Shown here: piece after piece, positions 20,699 through 32,180 of the stretch
How positions within the stretch are numbered: the first letter of the stretch is position 1
Layout: each line of letters begins with the position of its first letter
Source of the DNA: Epithemia pelagica
Lineage: Eukaryota; Bacillariophyta; Bacillariophyceae; Surirellales; Surirellaceae
Direction: 5' to 3'
NCBI GenBank assembly: GCA_946965045.2
Contig: OX337233.1
Coordinates: 3,658,001-3,722,000 of the forward strand
DNA: 64,000 bases
Notes under the pieces: model-generated
Database searches by the model: none
Told to the model about the DNA's origin: nothing
Seen by the model: the letters and a program-made list of their open reading frames with translations, nothing else
Position numbers and translations under genes: made by a program

Positions 20699-20782
20699 GA
20701 AGCCACACTTGTGTGCGGTATGCAATTTGTGATTCGATGGCTTTGCACCCATTTAGTAGTGATATTAATTTCCGGTGTCTAG

Positions 20783-20916
20783 TCCTTTTAAGGAGGGTCG
20801 CCCGGCGCGAAGGGTAGAATGACGAGGAGGGAACACGTCAAGGAGGGCGAATGCCCGTCGAGACGTGTTCCCGACGAGGCATTCTCCCGACAAGCCGGGC
20901 GCCCGACGCGAAAGGA
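20783..20916. repeat. long GC-rich imperfect hairpin
   Basis: The left arm (20783-20839) and right arm (20862-20916) are imperfect inverted repeats of about 55 bp around a 22-nt loop. The best matching blocks are gggaacacgtc, agaatg and cgcccggc with their complements. The GC content is far above the neighbours. It lies just outside the left terminal inverted repeat of the recombinase insertion. It could be a foldback element or a remnant of one. Confidence 0.7.
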
Positions 20917-20947
20917 CGGCCAGACACAAGGGAATTTAAATATGCTT

Positions 20948-20973
20948 ACTCCATATCTAGCTATGTAGGTAGT
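20948..20973 (+). repeat. terminal inverted repeat, left
   Basis: It starts actccatatc and ends ctatgtaggtagt, and matches the reverse complement of 24867-24892 at 23 of 26 positions. The mismatches are all in three central bases. Confidence 0.7.
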
Positions 20974-21136
20974 GGCTACCGCCCCGTTGTTATTTAACAA
21001 ACTAGACATTGCCCGAAATGTCGCTGAGACAGCCTACAACAGGGGCACTAGTAGCAAAATTTCAAACCATCCGTTGTGACTATTACTTAGGCCCCCCGAT
21101 CTCGTCGACGTTCCTTCCCTCTCGTTCTCAAAAACC

Positions 21137-21219
21137 AGGAAGGAAGGAAGGAAGGAAGGAAGGAAGGAAGGAAGGAAGGAAGGAAGGAAGGAAGGAAGGA
21201 AGGAAGGAAGGAAGGAAGA
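21137..21219. repeat. (AAGG)n microsatellite
   Basis: About 20 uninterrupted copies of the tetranucleotide lie in the leader of the recombinase element. Confidence 0.95.
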
Positions 21220-21273
21220 CGATGAGATTGTGCTTTCGACGGCTCCATCCTATCTAAACCATTGTTTGTAGCC

Positions 21274-21479
21274 ATGAATATTATAGACTTAGTAACTACA
21301 AGCGAGGATGACTCATCCAGCTCTTCGGATTCCTCCACCTCGATGATGTTCGTCTTCGAGGATGACAACATGTGGAATTGGAACCACGAGTACGTTCCGA
21401 GGTTCCTTGAGTGCACTGGAGAGTCTGAGGAGCACAGTCTCTCCAGTGACCCATGGATCATGAAACGCTCTTCCAAATG
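21274..21479 (+). other. possible 5' exon of the recombinase gene
   Basis: An acidic/Ser-rich frame (MNIIDLVTTSEDDSSSSS and on) runs to a GTAAGT donor at 21480. Splicing to an AG at 21652-21653 would join it in frame to the ATG at 21667 through the codons TG|T CGA AAG GCC GCC. A nearer AG gives a 33-nt intron, which is too short. The phase agreement supports an extra exon, but the acceptor is weak, so I keep it separate. Confidence 0.4.
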
Positions 21480-21666
21480 GTAAGTTTTTACGTCTGATTG
21501 TTGCGATTTCAGCTTGTTTCACGCAATGGAACGCCATTTTGGCCATGGTGGTCTTCCTTTTCTTCCCAAATTCTTCCCGGTCGCACTTGGCATTTCAAAA
21601 TCTCACACTCGTTTCTACTCGTTCATTCTTCATAATCCGTTGGAATCCAAAAGTCGAAAGGCCGCC

Positions 21667-24464
21667 ATGAAGACTCGTCGCCATGCAAGAGCCGCTGCAG
21701 CGGCCGCTTCCGCCGTTTCCGATCCTCCTGTGGATTGTTCCGATAAAGAGAACCAAGCACCTCCGTCGGTGCTTGGAAAACGAACCGGAGAGCCACTTGG
21801 TTGCATCCAACCAAACAAGAAACCACCTCCCCGTCCTTCCAACAATGAGGAACAAGACCCTCCATCCATTCCAAATCGGTAAGTTTGTTGTTTCTATCGT
21901 TGATTGTTGCTTCGTTTGTTGATTGCAACCATTGGTCTAACCTGTTGATTGGTTTTCTCATTCCATTGACAGGTTGTCGGCTGCTGTCTTCCCGCATCCA
22001 CCTACTTCCACCAACCAGGAAGACTCATCAACCAACCCGTCCGCGCCGTAAGTTTGTTGCATTGTTGTCATTGCTTTGTGTTCCTGCATTGTTGTGTCAA
22101 TTTCTTCTCACTGGTTGATTGTTCGTATTCAGGCGGCCTCATGGCAGTGTCAATCCATCTGGTGCTGTCGTCGATCCCACCGTGGAACTTCCTCCTCCGC
22201 CTCCACGAGCTGCCAATGAACCTTCCTTTGCTGTTGCAGCCAAGGCTGCTTGTGAACGCCGCCCCCTGGTTTTCGACCACCAGTCAAACAAGATTACGCT
22301 GGCCGAGTTGTCGTCGAATTCCCTGCCCCGAGTGCTCGATTCCCCCAACGATCTTGCCGCCTTGGCCTCGTATTGCACCTTGTCGAGGTCCATCTTCGGA
22401 GATGCCACCAGGAACCTTCGACAGTTGTCAATGAATACGGTGGGCTATGAAAAAGACAAAGCCCGTTCCTTCGAGCGCTTCCTCCAAATCCTTTCGAAGC
22501 ACCCTGCCCTCTACGTGCTCACTGAATACGTCGTCGACCCCGACAACCCAGAGAAGAGACTCTTTCGGCTCTTTCCCATGCTCCGTGGCTCGAAAACAGA
22601 AGACAAAGAACAAGTTTTGAATGATGCCTTGGTTGTTTTTGTTTCCAATCTGAAGACCAAGGAGGGAAAGGCTTACCAACCAAACGTTGTGAAAAAAATC
22701 TTGGACCAAATCTTTGCAATCTTCCGTTCGCATGGCATCCAGTATAGCATGACTCACATGCAAAGCATGCAAGGGTCTTTCCAAGCGTACTGTGCAAACC
22801 AGTTTCGCGAGGAAGCCGAACGTCGTCCAGATTACGGTCGTCGTCCGAACAAGGGGTTGATTGAATTCAACGACGACGTCATGTTGCGAACAAAGGAGCA
22901 ACCGCCAATGAGTCCGTTCCAGATTGCGTTGGACTGTCTGCGTATGGTAGTGTACCTTTGCTCTCGCTGTTGGGGAACTCGTGGTATGGAGGTAAGTTTC
23001 AACCATTCATGTTGATTGGTGGATCGACTGGCAAGTTTCTGACATGCGTTCTGATTCTCACGTCACCCAGATTTACCGGTTGTTGATCACTGATGTGATC
23101 CACATCACTGCTCTCCCGCAAGAGTATGGCGATGTGGCAGGTCTCGCGGCATACAAACTACGCGAGTGTGAGCGCGAGAAGACGGCGAAGCTTTCGCTTT
23201 CAAACCCGACTCTGCGATCGGACGAAGAACGTGTGCCGAACATGATCGTTGATGATCCAGATGATGACATGTGCACGTACAAGATTCTCCACCACTGGAT
23301 CCAGAACGGACTACCACCTGGCTGGACAGGGCTTCTCTTTTTGAATATCGCAACGGAAAAGGAACGAAAAGAACGTCCGTCACCCAATGACAATTGGTGG
23401 GGAGGAACGAAGATGGTCCGCGACACCACGATTGAAGCGAAGCAAACGTACGAGAAGGCCCTTGCCGAAGGCAAGTCACCTTCTGTTCCCATGCGCCCCT
23501 CGGGCGCTCTCGGTAAGAACTGGCCCAACGACAATGCAAAGATCCTCTTCAAGAGGTGCGGCCACCCGGAGTGGCACCGTGCAACCGCTCGTACTGGTCG
23601 CCGTACTGGTATTTCCAACGTGGCAGATGCGGGCGTTCCACAACACATGGTCAATGCCTTTGGCCGTCACAAAACTGACCGTGCAAGTTTTCGGTACCAA
23701 GAATTCACGACGGATTCGTTCGCAAAAGCTCTCAAAGCGAATTGGTACAAGGGCGAAAAAAAGGCTCCCTCTCCAAATGGTAAGTTTGGTTGTTGTTTGA
23801 TTGTTGCCTCGTTCTGTTTCTCACTCAAGTTGCTTCTTAATACCTTCTACTAGGACGTGATCTTGGTGCTGCTTCGCCCAAGGTTTCAATTGGTGTTGTC
23901 AACGCAGTCAATGTCGATGAGTTTGGCCCCCCAGTTCCTGGTAAACGCGACGACGACGTGGTAGTGGTAGAGAAGGGTGGTTGGGGATCACCTCCCTTGG
24001 TCCCCAGAACGAAGCAGAGTCCGGAGGTGAAGCCGACGACGATGGAAACGACGATGGCAAAGCCAACGACGATGGTGACGATGGTGGCGGCGAAGCCAAC
24101 AACGACGCCTAACATGGCATCAACGAAAAAAACTGCTCCTCCATCTCCATCCTCATCCAATTCTGATTCGGATGACGACGTGGTGGAAGTCGTTCCTCCT
24201 CCCCACCTCAATTTCAACCAACAACAAATGATGTGGTGGATGATGCAGCAGCAGCAACAACAACAGATGATGCAACAACAGCTCTTCCCCTCCATGCAGC
24301 AACAACAACCCCTACTCAATTCTTTTGCTGTTCAGCCGAATGCCATGGCTGCTCCTATGATGACTGGGGGAATGCAGCTACCCTTTCAATACACCAACCC
24401 TGCCACCACGACTTCGAAGAAGTCGAAAAAGAAGAAGCACAAGGGATCCAAAAAGTCCCACTAG
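21667..24464 (+). CDS. Crypton-like tyrosine recombinase, 5 exons
   Basis: Exons are 21667-21878, 21973-22047, 22133-22991, 23071-23779 and 23854-24464. The four introns are short (74-94 nt), T-rich and GT-AG, with agreeing phases, giving 821 residues. The ATG has a strong context (gccgccATGa). A Pro-rich N-terminus is followed by an alpha-helical core. The catalytic part resembles tyrosine recombinases: the first Arg in CWGTRGME at the exon 3/4 junction, the second in RTGRRTGISN, His in NAFGRHKT and the Tyr nucleophile in SFRYQEF (about residue 591). AGVPQHMVNAFGRH strongly recalls Crypton/DUF3504 recombinases. The C-terminus is low-complexity (M/Q runs, Lys-rich end), perhaps for nuclear import. 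It could also be a domesticated copy. Confidence 0.75.
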
Positions 24465-25615
24465 TGGCTGATTGGTGAGTCTTTTTTTGTTTCTATTGTG
24501 ATTGTCCTTCATCTTCTCATTTTTGCTTCTTCGATGACAGACACTTATCGATGTCTCCCACAGTTGGTTGGTCTCTAGATACCGGTAAGTTGTTGCATTG
24601 CGATGGTCTTTGTTTTATTGTTGCATCACATGCTTATTCTCACACAACCTTGCTTCTTCTTCCTTGTCCTGTGTCGCTACTTTGTTACCCTTGTTGGTTT
24701 CGTTTCTCGTTCCGTTGGTTGCTTCGTGTTGGTTTTTCGTGGTGCGCTTTTTTCGCCTTGGTTTGCTCGCCCCGCTCGTTTTCGCGCGATTCGCACGATT
24801 TTCGGTTGAAAACTACTTCCCGCTCGTACAATAAAAATCCTACAGTAAAATAAAATTGTGAGCAAAACTACCTACATAGTCTGATATGGAGTTAGAAAAA
24901 GAAGAGTCGATCCCAGTGAGTATTGCAATGGCACTGTTTGGAGAACCATCTACCTCAATAGGTTCTACCTAGGAAGTCTTCTTTTCTCCAACTAGATACG
25001 ACGAGGCGGTCCTCGCGCTTGTCTGTCGTGATATGCTGCCATCGATGTTCCCTCTTCTTGTCATTGTGTATACGTGTACGACTCATATCCTACCAATGAG
25101 TTCGGGTACGATAAAGTCTTTGTTTCTCCAACTACGAAGAGTTGGTCCTTGCGCTTGCTGTCAACAATGATCCCGCTTTCCTGTTTGTGTAGACGGGTGC
25201 GTCCCATGCGTACCAATGAGTTCTCGTGTAGTACATAGTGGGTTGGAAGAAATAACCACACTTGATTGATTGGTATGCGCAAGTTGTGATTCAATGTGCT
25301 CCCATTTGGTAGAAACAGCAGAGTCGATCCCAGGAACGAATGCATCCAGTTTAGTGCAATGGTGCCGGAACCACCTACCTCTAGATAGAGGTACTAGGAG
25401 TAGTACCTATGTCCCGTTCTCCGATCTAGGTGCATAGCTTATAGCGTGTGCTCTTATTGTACAATACGGTAGCATAGCGCGCGCATTATCGCACGCGACG
25501 CGCATTATCGCACGCCACGTGCATGGCTTGCGTGAAGAGCAGATCTTCGCGACAAGTGACAAAGCTGTGAAGCAGACGATCCAACTCGTGGTGTCCCCAT
25601 TGACACTGTGCAAGC
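24465..25615. other. 3' part of the insertion, then duplicated Kelch flank
   Basis: 24474-24540 looks like a further intron (GTGAGT to GACAG) after the recombinase stop, so the transcript may be spliced in its 3' UTR. From 24893 the sequence is a copy of the Kelch flank (compare 18548-19300), leading to the ATG of Kelch copy 3. No separate gene is supported. Confidence 0.55.
24867..24892 (-). repeat. terminal inverted repeat, right
   Basis: This is the partner of 20948-20973. No obvious target duplication is seen outside the pair. Confidence 0.7.
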
Positions 25616-26996
25616 ATGTCCATTCAAACACGTTCCACTGCCACCTTGGTAGCTCGTCTTCAAGAGATCCAACGGGAACAGGAGGAGATAGTGACGGAAC
25701 TCGGACGAAGAGCTGCCGAAAACGAACCCGCGGACAACGAGGATGATGACGAGGAGGTGATGCCTGCAGAGGAACCCAACTTTGAATGGTTCCCAGAAGA
25801 AGAAGAAGGTGAAGGAGGAGGAGGAGGAAATCCACACACCGGTACGAACCATACACTAATGGCAACGCTCTCCGGACTGACTTTTAACCAGGAAGCGCCC
25901 AACTGGCAGGCCGCCGACTGGCCCCCACTGCCGTTTGATTCGAGACCGGATCAGAGATTCGTGGCCTCTGTGGTGGTGGACGACCCCGCCGGCCACACAA
26001 ACAAGAGTTCCTCATCAACTGTCGTTTTACTGTCCACTCAGCGCGATGAATCCAATGCAGTTCATTTCTTACAGATGGATGATTCTACCCAGAACTTGTG
26101 CTGGCGCATTGGACCAAGCATGAACAGAACAAGGATGGAGTGCGCCACCGTTGTCTGTCGGGGCTATCTTTACGCCATTGGTGGAATTCAATGCAATTTG
26201 TACCCCTCGGATCGCTACGATACCATGGAACGCATTGACATTCAAGATTTGCTTGGTTTCTCCTCAAATGGGAGCAGTCCTCCCACAAACAATCACTGGA
26301 CGACGTTGGAGTGTCGCTTGTCAAAAAAAAGATGTGGCTGCTCGGCTGTTGTGGTAAAGGAACGATTTATCGTAGTGGCGGGTGGCGAAGACTATACGTG
26401 GACTCATACATCTATCGATATTTTGGATACGGCGGCATCCACTCAAAGTCCTTCCCATGAATATCAGGAGAACTAATTTTGCAATGGCGGTGATTGGATC
26501 ACGTATCTATGCCGTCGGTGGCTTTGACCAGGAAGAGGACGTGAGCTTTGTGGAGTACCTGGAATTGGATGATTGGGTGCTGGAAGGACCAGGAGGAGGA
26601 CCGCAACGCAGCATACTCATCTCCCCCTCCAGCAAGGTATCCTCAATCTGGACCAACACGTGGAAGATTCACCTAGAGTTGGCCTTGGACCCTCCTCGAA
26701 GTTTCATTGGAATGGTGCGAGTAGGATCTTGTCTCGTGGTGGTTGGTGGGGAAGACGGCATAGCAGAGAACGGGTTGCGTTCGGTGCAAGTTCTCGATAC
26801 AGAACACAACTCGGCATGGCAGCTGCCCGATATGATTGAGGAACGGTCTGGTTGTACCATGGTGGCCCATTCCACCACTGGTATTGTAGCGATTGGTGGT
26901 TCCCGCTCTACAACATGTGAAAGACTTCCATTAGTGGACCAGAAATCGGCCTGTTTTGCTCGGTGCATGGCACTGGGGAGGGCTCCCAGGTTTTGA
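25616..26996 (+). pseudogene. Kelch-repeat gene, copy 3, frameshifted
   Basis: The reading frame is intact from the ATG for 286 codons and then ends at 26476, while the homologous C-terminal part continues in another frame to the TGA at 26994-26996. Compared with copy 1, 26 bases have been lost near 26453, between actcaaagtcctt and cccatgaatatc. The loss includes the LAGPP segment before the fourth blade and shifts the frame. Both halves are otherwise well preserved, so the lesion is recent. A shortened propeller could still be made from the first frame. Confidence 0.85.
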
Positions 26997-27410
26997 AGAA
27001 ACTACATTTGTGTGTGCATGTCGGTGTGTGCACATAGAAGTAGTAAAGTCAATCCCATGATGGAAGAGTTTTGCAATGGCGCGGTTGATAGAACCTCCTA
27101 GGTAGGAAGATAGGTAGTTTTGGTAGTCTTCGTTTCTCTAAGTATACGACGAGTCGGTCCACTCGCTGATGTGTCATGGTATGTGCTGCTTGGAAAGGTG
27201 TGTATACGTGTGTGACCCATCCGTACCAACGAATTCATTTTGACCATACCTCTCTAGCTATGATGGTAGAGAGCCTGCAGCTGATTTTGTTTCTGTCTCT
27301 GGAGGCGCTGACAACATCACCCATCTTCTGGACAGGAGAAATAATACTGACTATCCGACCAGCGTCAATATAGAGGTCCGACTTCCTCTTTCCAGTCTGA
27401 TTACCCATGT
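26997..27410. other. intergenic, Kelch 3' flank
   Basis: The first ~150 bp resemble the 3' flanks of the other Kelch copies. The remainder holds no supported gene and ends at the LINE target duplication. Confidence 0.5.
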
Positions 27411-27429
27411 TATTGTTATGGCCTTTCTA
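27411..27429. repeat. LINE target-site duplication, left (19 bp)
   Basis: tattgttatggcctttcta is repeated exactly at 32768-32786. Confidence 0.93.
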
Positions 27430-27572
27430 AAAAAAGTACAGTCTATTTTAACGCTGCCGCGCGCACCCGCTAGGGTGACGTCGACCGACGCGCCCGGCTC
27501 CACACAAAATGAGGAGCGAGGACTAAACATGACGGGACAAGTTGTGAGGACAGGACAGAGAGTAGAAATCGG

Positions 27573-29210
27573 TTACAAGAATGGGGCAGCATCCCTGAGA
27601 ATGACAGGGCGCCAGGTATTGATCCAAGAGCGAAGAGAAACAGCAGTAGTTTCCGCTGCGAAATGAGCAGCGGGAGACGAGTAGAAAATATCGCGTTCAG
27701 AGGGCGGGAGACGGGTGCGGAATTCGTATAAAGTCGTGACCTCGCGTTGTGCTTGGGCGTAAGATGCGGCTTCAACTGTTTGGGGTGAATTACCATGAAG
27801 GTTGTGGTTTCGGGTGATCCATAGAGCATGGATGTGTTTCCACAAGAGTTTAATAGTGCCAGTAACAAAATCAGTCCCGGAGACTGTGCGTGAATGTTGA
27901 TGGTTGGTGGAGAGATAGTTGTCTTGAAGGTTGCGCCATTGAATATTGAAGCGGCCGAAAAAGATGTGAGCATATCCAATAAGTTGTTGTTGAGTTACCA
28001 GCGATTGATATGAGAGGGAGAGGGTGGGAAAAGACGGTGGAACATTGGCGAGCCAAGAGTGAATAATTTCCACGAGTTGTAGATTCAGAGTTGGGTCGAG
28101 GGATTGGAGACGCCAGAAATCTTGCAGTTCATCAAGAAGAGGTCCTTTCCATTGTCGGTGGGGACAACAAAGAAAGTGAGTGCGAGTCTCGACAACAGAG
28201 GGAGTGCAGAGGGGGCATGTTTCTGTGTAGTAAGTGGCGTAACGAGAACGAAGATAGCCAAGTGGAAGCCAATCATGGAGAAACTTATTATGGAATTGTC
28301 GACGAGTGAAAACAGTCGTGATAGCGCGTCCGTGTGACGTCCAATCAATCATCTCGAAAGTCTCGAGCGACCATTCGTTGCGATTGCATAAGTATTGGCG
28401 TAAAGCTTTCCATGTAGAGAGGTAGCGTAGAATAGAGCGGTAATTTGAATTGATAGTCCCTTTGGGAGAATGAAGTATGGCCTGGCTGCCTGTGATAAGA
28501 GGGACATGTGTCGATGAGATAGTAGGCGGGTATTCGTATAAGTCTGCCAGGCGGTCAGCGTCTACATTGAGCTGGGCAGCAAGGGGCAGTGTTGGATATG
28601 GTCGCAGGCGATCTTGGTGACCCCGAACATGTAAGAAACTTGGAGTTTCAGGGAATTGTTTGATAGATGTACTGATCGATTGTTGGATGTCCCAGTCTGC
28701 TTCCATTGTAGAGTATGGGAAGTCGTAGACCCATTCCAGTCGCTTTTCCACGGTATTGATCAAACTTTTGGAATCGGTATAAAAGATTAATCGTGTCGGA
28801 AGACTGAAGCCATAAGACGTCGTAAGATGAATCACGGCACGTAGCAACGCTAGCATTCCATAACTCTCCGACCTGAAGGACGAAGTACGATAACCAGGAG
28901 CAGGGCCACTTAGTTGGAAAAGGCGTTGTCCAGTATCCGTGCTGCAAATACAGCCAAATTCACCAGTGAACATAGCCGCTGAACCATCGCTGCATAAGAA
29001 GAGGCGGGCAGTCGGAGTGGTGAAACTTTGTTGGATTTGTTGAGGTGGGCATAGGAGGACAAGTTTGGACATTAGGTGTTGATCCCATTGTTCGAGAGAA
29101 GAGACATAGTCGGGAAAAGTCTGGGGTGGTGGTGGATCGGAAGGTATGGCTTGAGGACGGCAAGGCAGAATAATATAAGCGGGACCGGAGTGGTTAACAT
29201 GGACGGGCAC
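27573..29210 (-). pseudogene. LINE RNase H domain and C-terminal region
   Basis: About 545 codons are in the same frame as the RT part and begin at a GTG. Between them lie TGA 29280 and a TAA, with 23 codons in between. RNase H motifs are LFLCSDGSAAMF (Asp), FRSESYGML (Glu), LIFYTDSKSL (Asp), HVRGHQD (His) and NVDADRLAD (Asp). After it comes a Cys/His segment (CPLCTPSVVETRTHFLCC) of the zinc-binding type often found at LINE C-termini. RNase H removes the RNA template during copying. Confidence 0.85.
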
Positions 29211-29279
29211 AGCTGTCGATGGGGGACTTGGAGAGAGTTGAGACGTTGGAAGAAAAAGTGGGTGTTAGTACCAGTAGTG

Positions 29280-32171
29280 TCAAAAACTATTGGGAGATTC
29301 GGCCACATAAAGCGTGGAGCTAGGGCAGTCAACTAGAAATTTCCAATGGCGATGTAATTTCTGTTCAGGTACAGTCCAGGAACCAAGAGGGTGTGTCAGC
29401 ATTTGTGTAACTCCTGTCTGTCTGACTAAGTCAAGGTATTTGTCCCACTGTTGCCAAGCACGGGGACCTGGCCGGTCTTGGTACGGAATCAGGCCGTGAT
29501 GAGTCGAGAAATCGTCATGGCGATGTTCAATAGTGAACAACGAGAGTTTCGTGCCATCAGGAGTGGATATATCACTGAGCAATGTCACACCCAGGTAGAT
29601 ACGGCATGCATTGAGCAGAATCAGTTCCGTTGGAGTGAATTGTGACGACTCTATTGCAATATCCATGAGAAAACGGTCGTTGACTCGTTGGAGGGCGGGA
29701 AGGAATTTGGATTCGAGTTCAATATTGCAATTTGCTTTTTGGAGGAAGGTTCGCACTTGTGGGATCCATTGCATCGGTACCAAGTGTGGCAACGGTGTCT
29801 CGACATCTTCAAATATGGAAACGCTAGTACCCGCGAGAAATTGAGCCCACGAGATCACGATCTTGGCAAGTTGTGCCGGAACTCCTGGTGATCTGAGACA
29901 TGCTAGCAGTAGGTAAGTCTGAGAAATTCCACTCTCCACTGAGAGCGTTCGCAGTCCGATTCCTCCTAATTCTGATGGTCCGTAGACGACTGCATTTGGC
30001 ATATGGCGATTGAAACCATACTTGGGTAAAAAGGCCTTCTTGAACTGGACTTGTAAGGCATTACAGTGGGCATCAGAGAGGGAAGACGATGGTAGCGGGT
30101 ATGATATGCTAGGGAGGTAGATAGCATGGTAACAGGCCCAGGCGTCGGTTCTGGAGAAAGGGCTGGTGGCCATCACGGAAGTATGAGCTTTGTTCTTTTT
30201 CGCAAGAGCGAGGTACAACCCTTTATCTGTTCGATGTGGCGATTTCTGTACACCCAAAGTCTTGTGACTCCGATAGGAAGATAGTTGTTTGATCGGTATT
30301 GTTTGGTCTGAATCATGGAAGTGAATTGTAATTTGAGGTCCAAAGGTTCCAGATTGTAAGGACGCAAGGCCATCGACATTGAACGTGTAATACAAGAAGT
30401 GATAGGAGCATTTCTCGACATTAAGTGCGCCTCCAGACAAACTAAGCAAGTCGTTCCATCGTTGTGCGTCTTCTTGTGCCTTGGCAATGTAATACTCTGG
30501 CGTTGCTGGTTGGTCGCGCGAGAAGTCATTGACGCTGCCGCTAGTATCGTCCACAAACCCAATCATGTGTAGAGCAGTTTTCACAGAACCATCAGGGCTG
30601 CTAAACATAGCGCCATGTGTCTTGTCCTCGTAAGTGTCAAAGAGAATCGTAGAAATGACACACCAGATTGCAGGTGAGTTACCGGCTCCTTGTCCCGAGC
30701 CATATATAGGGTACAATTGGCAATGTTGGTAATGCCGTTCAGACACTCCAAGCTGCGTCTTTAAATAGTACTTGGCTTCTTCAAGTGTCTTTGCGTTGAT
30801 AAAGACAATCGACCTGTGTTGGCCAAAGCTTCTAGACGCGAGGCTTCCGAAGGATAAGACGATCCGGTCGTAGCAAGCGGTTGCATCATAGTCCAGGTGG
30901 ACTAGTGGCCGCTTGCTAGCTCTTGATATTTCGTATTGAAGTTCTTCGCATGAGGTCGGGATTACTGCATCTCTGCCTGGGACTCCACCAAATTGCATTG
31001 GGTGCAGAGTTTGTTGATTGGTGTTTAAGTGTATGAGCTGGCGCCACTTGATCGCCAGAACAAGGTTGTAATCTTGTTCATTAAGATGGATGACACGAAG
31101 TCGATGGATCCGTAGATTGTTCGGTTCCTTGAAAATCATCACATTGACAATGTGTTTCCACCTGTCGTACGAGTATTTGTTGACGAGTGCGCAATTCATT
31201 AGCCCGACTTGCCACTCAATGAGTTGTTCCCTCTTTTCCTCTAGTTCTTGACCTTTGTCTGTTGTTGTGTCTAGGTCGTGAGGAGCCACCAATGCTTTGC
31301 TATGGCTAAGGTGAAAGCTGGATGGAGACGTTGAGGTAGACTCTGGCCATGCTTTAATTTTGCCAACCCATTCTTCGACGGTGATAGGAGCTGGAACAGC
31401 GTCAAGTGTAACTCGAGCCTTCATGTGATTGATGAGCGATTGCTGCATTTCATCAAGTTCCGGTCGTTGCCAATTTCCCTCTAATATGAGCTCTGCCGTA
31501 TGAGTCGACGCCCCCCAATCGCACCATTCCGAGAATGGTGGTTTGGTGGGAAAGGTATTATGTGCTTGTCCAAAGTGGCGTCGGTTTCTGGTGAGCAATC
31601 GATCTTCTATTTCCGCAGGAGTATTGATAGTAAGCCATTCCGTGCATCCACTGTAGTCAGTCGTGGTAGGATCGGCTGGAACATCAAGTCTGGTTATGCC
31701 CGTTTTCAAATTGCCGCGGCATTGTCTAAGCTTTTTATACATCGCTTTTGTGCGTTCTGCTGCAATCCGATGCTTCAAAGCTTTTGATTGTTGTTTGTCC
31801 CCCTCAAGAACGGCTTGTTGGAGCTCTTTTTGCAAGGCATTGTGTCTTCGCTGTACTGCATCCTTCGTCATCTCGCGTATCTGTCGCTGAACCACTCTGC
31901 ATTCCTGCTGACAGGCTTCGAGGGTGTGTGGGATATTGATCACGGACTGATTGCGGGTAGTGTATGCGATTCCCGACTCAAAGGATTTGCCCCATTTCTC
32001 TGCCGATATCAATTTCAGTAGAAGATTTTTACGTTTCCTGAGACTGGCTAGTTGCTTTACGAATGGAATACTCCTCGGTTTCTTTGCGCATCTTCGACTT
32101 GCATGTTTGCCTGCTCGTTGTAAATCCTTGTCCAGACGTTCTGCGAGTCTTGGGTTCCAGTTCTGTTTCAA
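29280..32171 (-). pseudogene. LINE reverse transcriptase domain
   Basis: About 963 codons are open. The N-terminal third is basic and helical, as in LINE linker regions. The RT palm shows PLVHLDYDATACYDR, where the first catalytic Asp sits, and MIGFVDDTSGS with the paired Asp, written FVDD instead of the common FADD. Downstream comes the thumb and a long C-terminal part. The frame begins at a TTG in the listed extent only because the true continuation lies across the TGA at 32181; there is no real start codon here. It ends at TGA 29280-29282, again followed by C. Confidence 0.88.
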
Positions 32172-32180
32172 TCGCTCGAG

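Larger units (their letters stand above)
20948..24892 (+). mobile_element. Crypton-like tyrosine-recombinase element with short TIRs
   Basis: A segment of about 3.9 kb is bounded by inverted repeats of 26 bp (20948-20973 and 24867-24892, 23 of 26 matching). It carries one spliced gene for a tyrosine-recombinase-like protein. The segment interrupts the duplicated Kelch flank: the sequence before it (ending cccatttagtag) and after it (agtcgatccc onward) are adjacent downstream of Kelch copy 1. That shows an insertion of about 4.1 kb including the hairpin at 20783-20916. Cryptons are known to move by a tyrosine recombinase and to lack TIRs, so the TIRs are unusual or belong to an outer element. 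Confidence 0.6.

Noticed and set aside
21480-21512. 33-nt intron between GTAAGT and TTTCAG ahead of the recombinase gene
   Set aside because: Too short for the introns seen elsewhere in the window (74 nt or more); a 174-nt alternative with agreeing phase exists.
27418-27666. 82-codon + strand frame at the LINE 3' end
   Set aside because: It starts in the target duplication and runs antisense through the LINE; a chance frame.
29072-29332. alternative frame between LINE RT and RNase H (FDTTGTNTHFFFQRL)
   Set aside because: It would need two compensating frameshifts; a single frame with stop codons is simpler.
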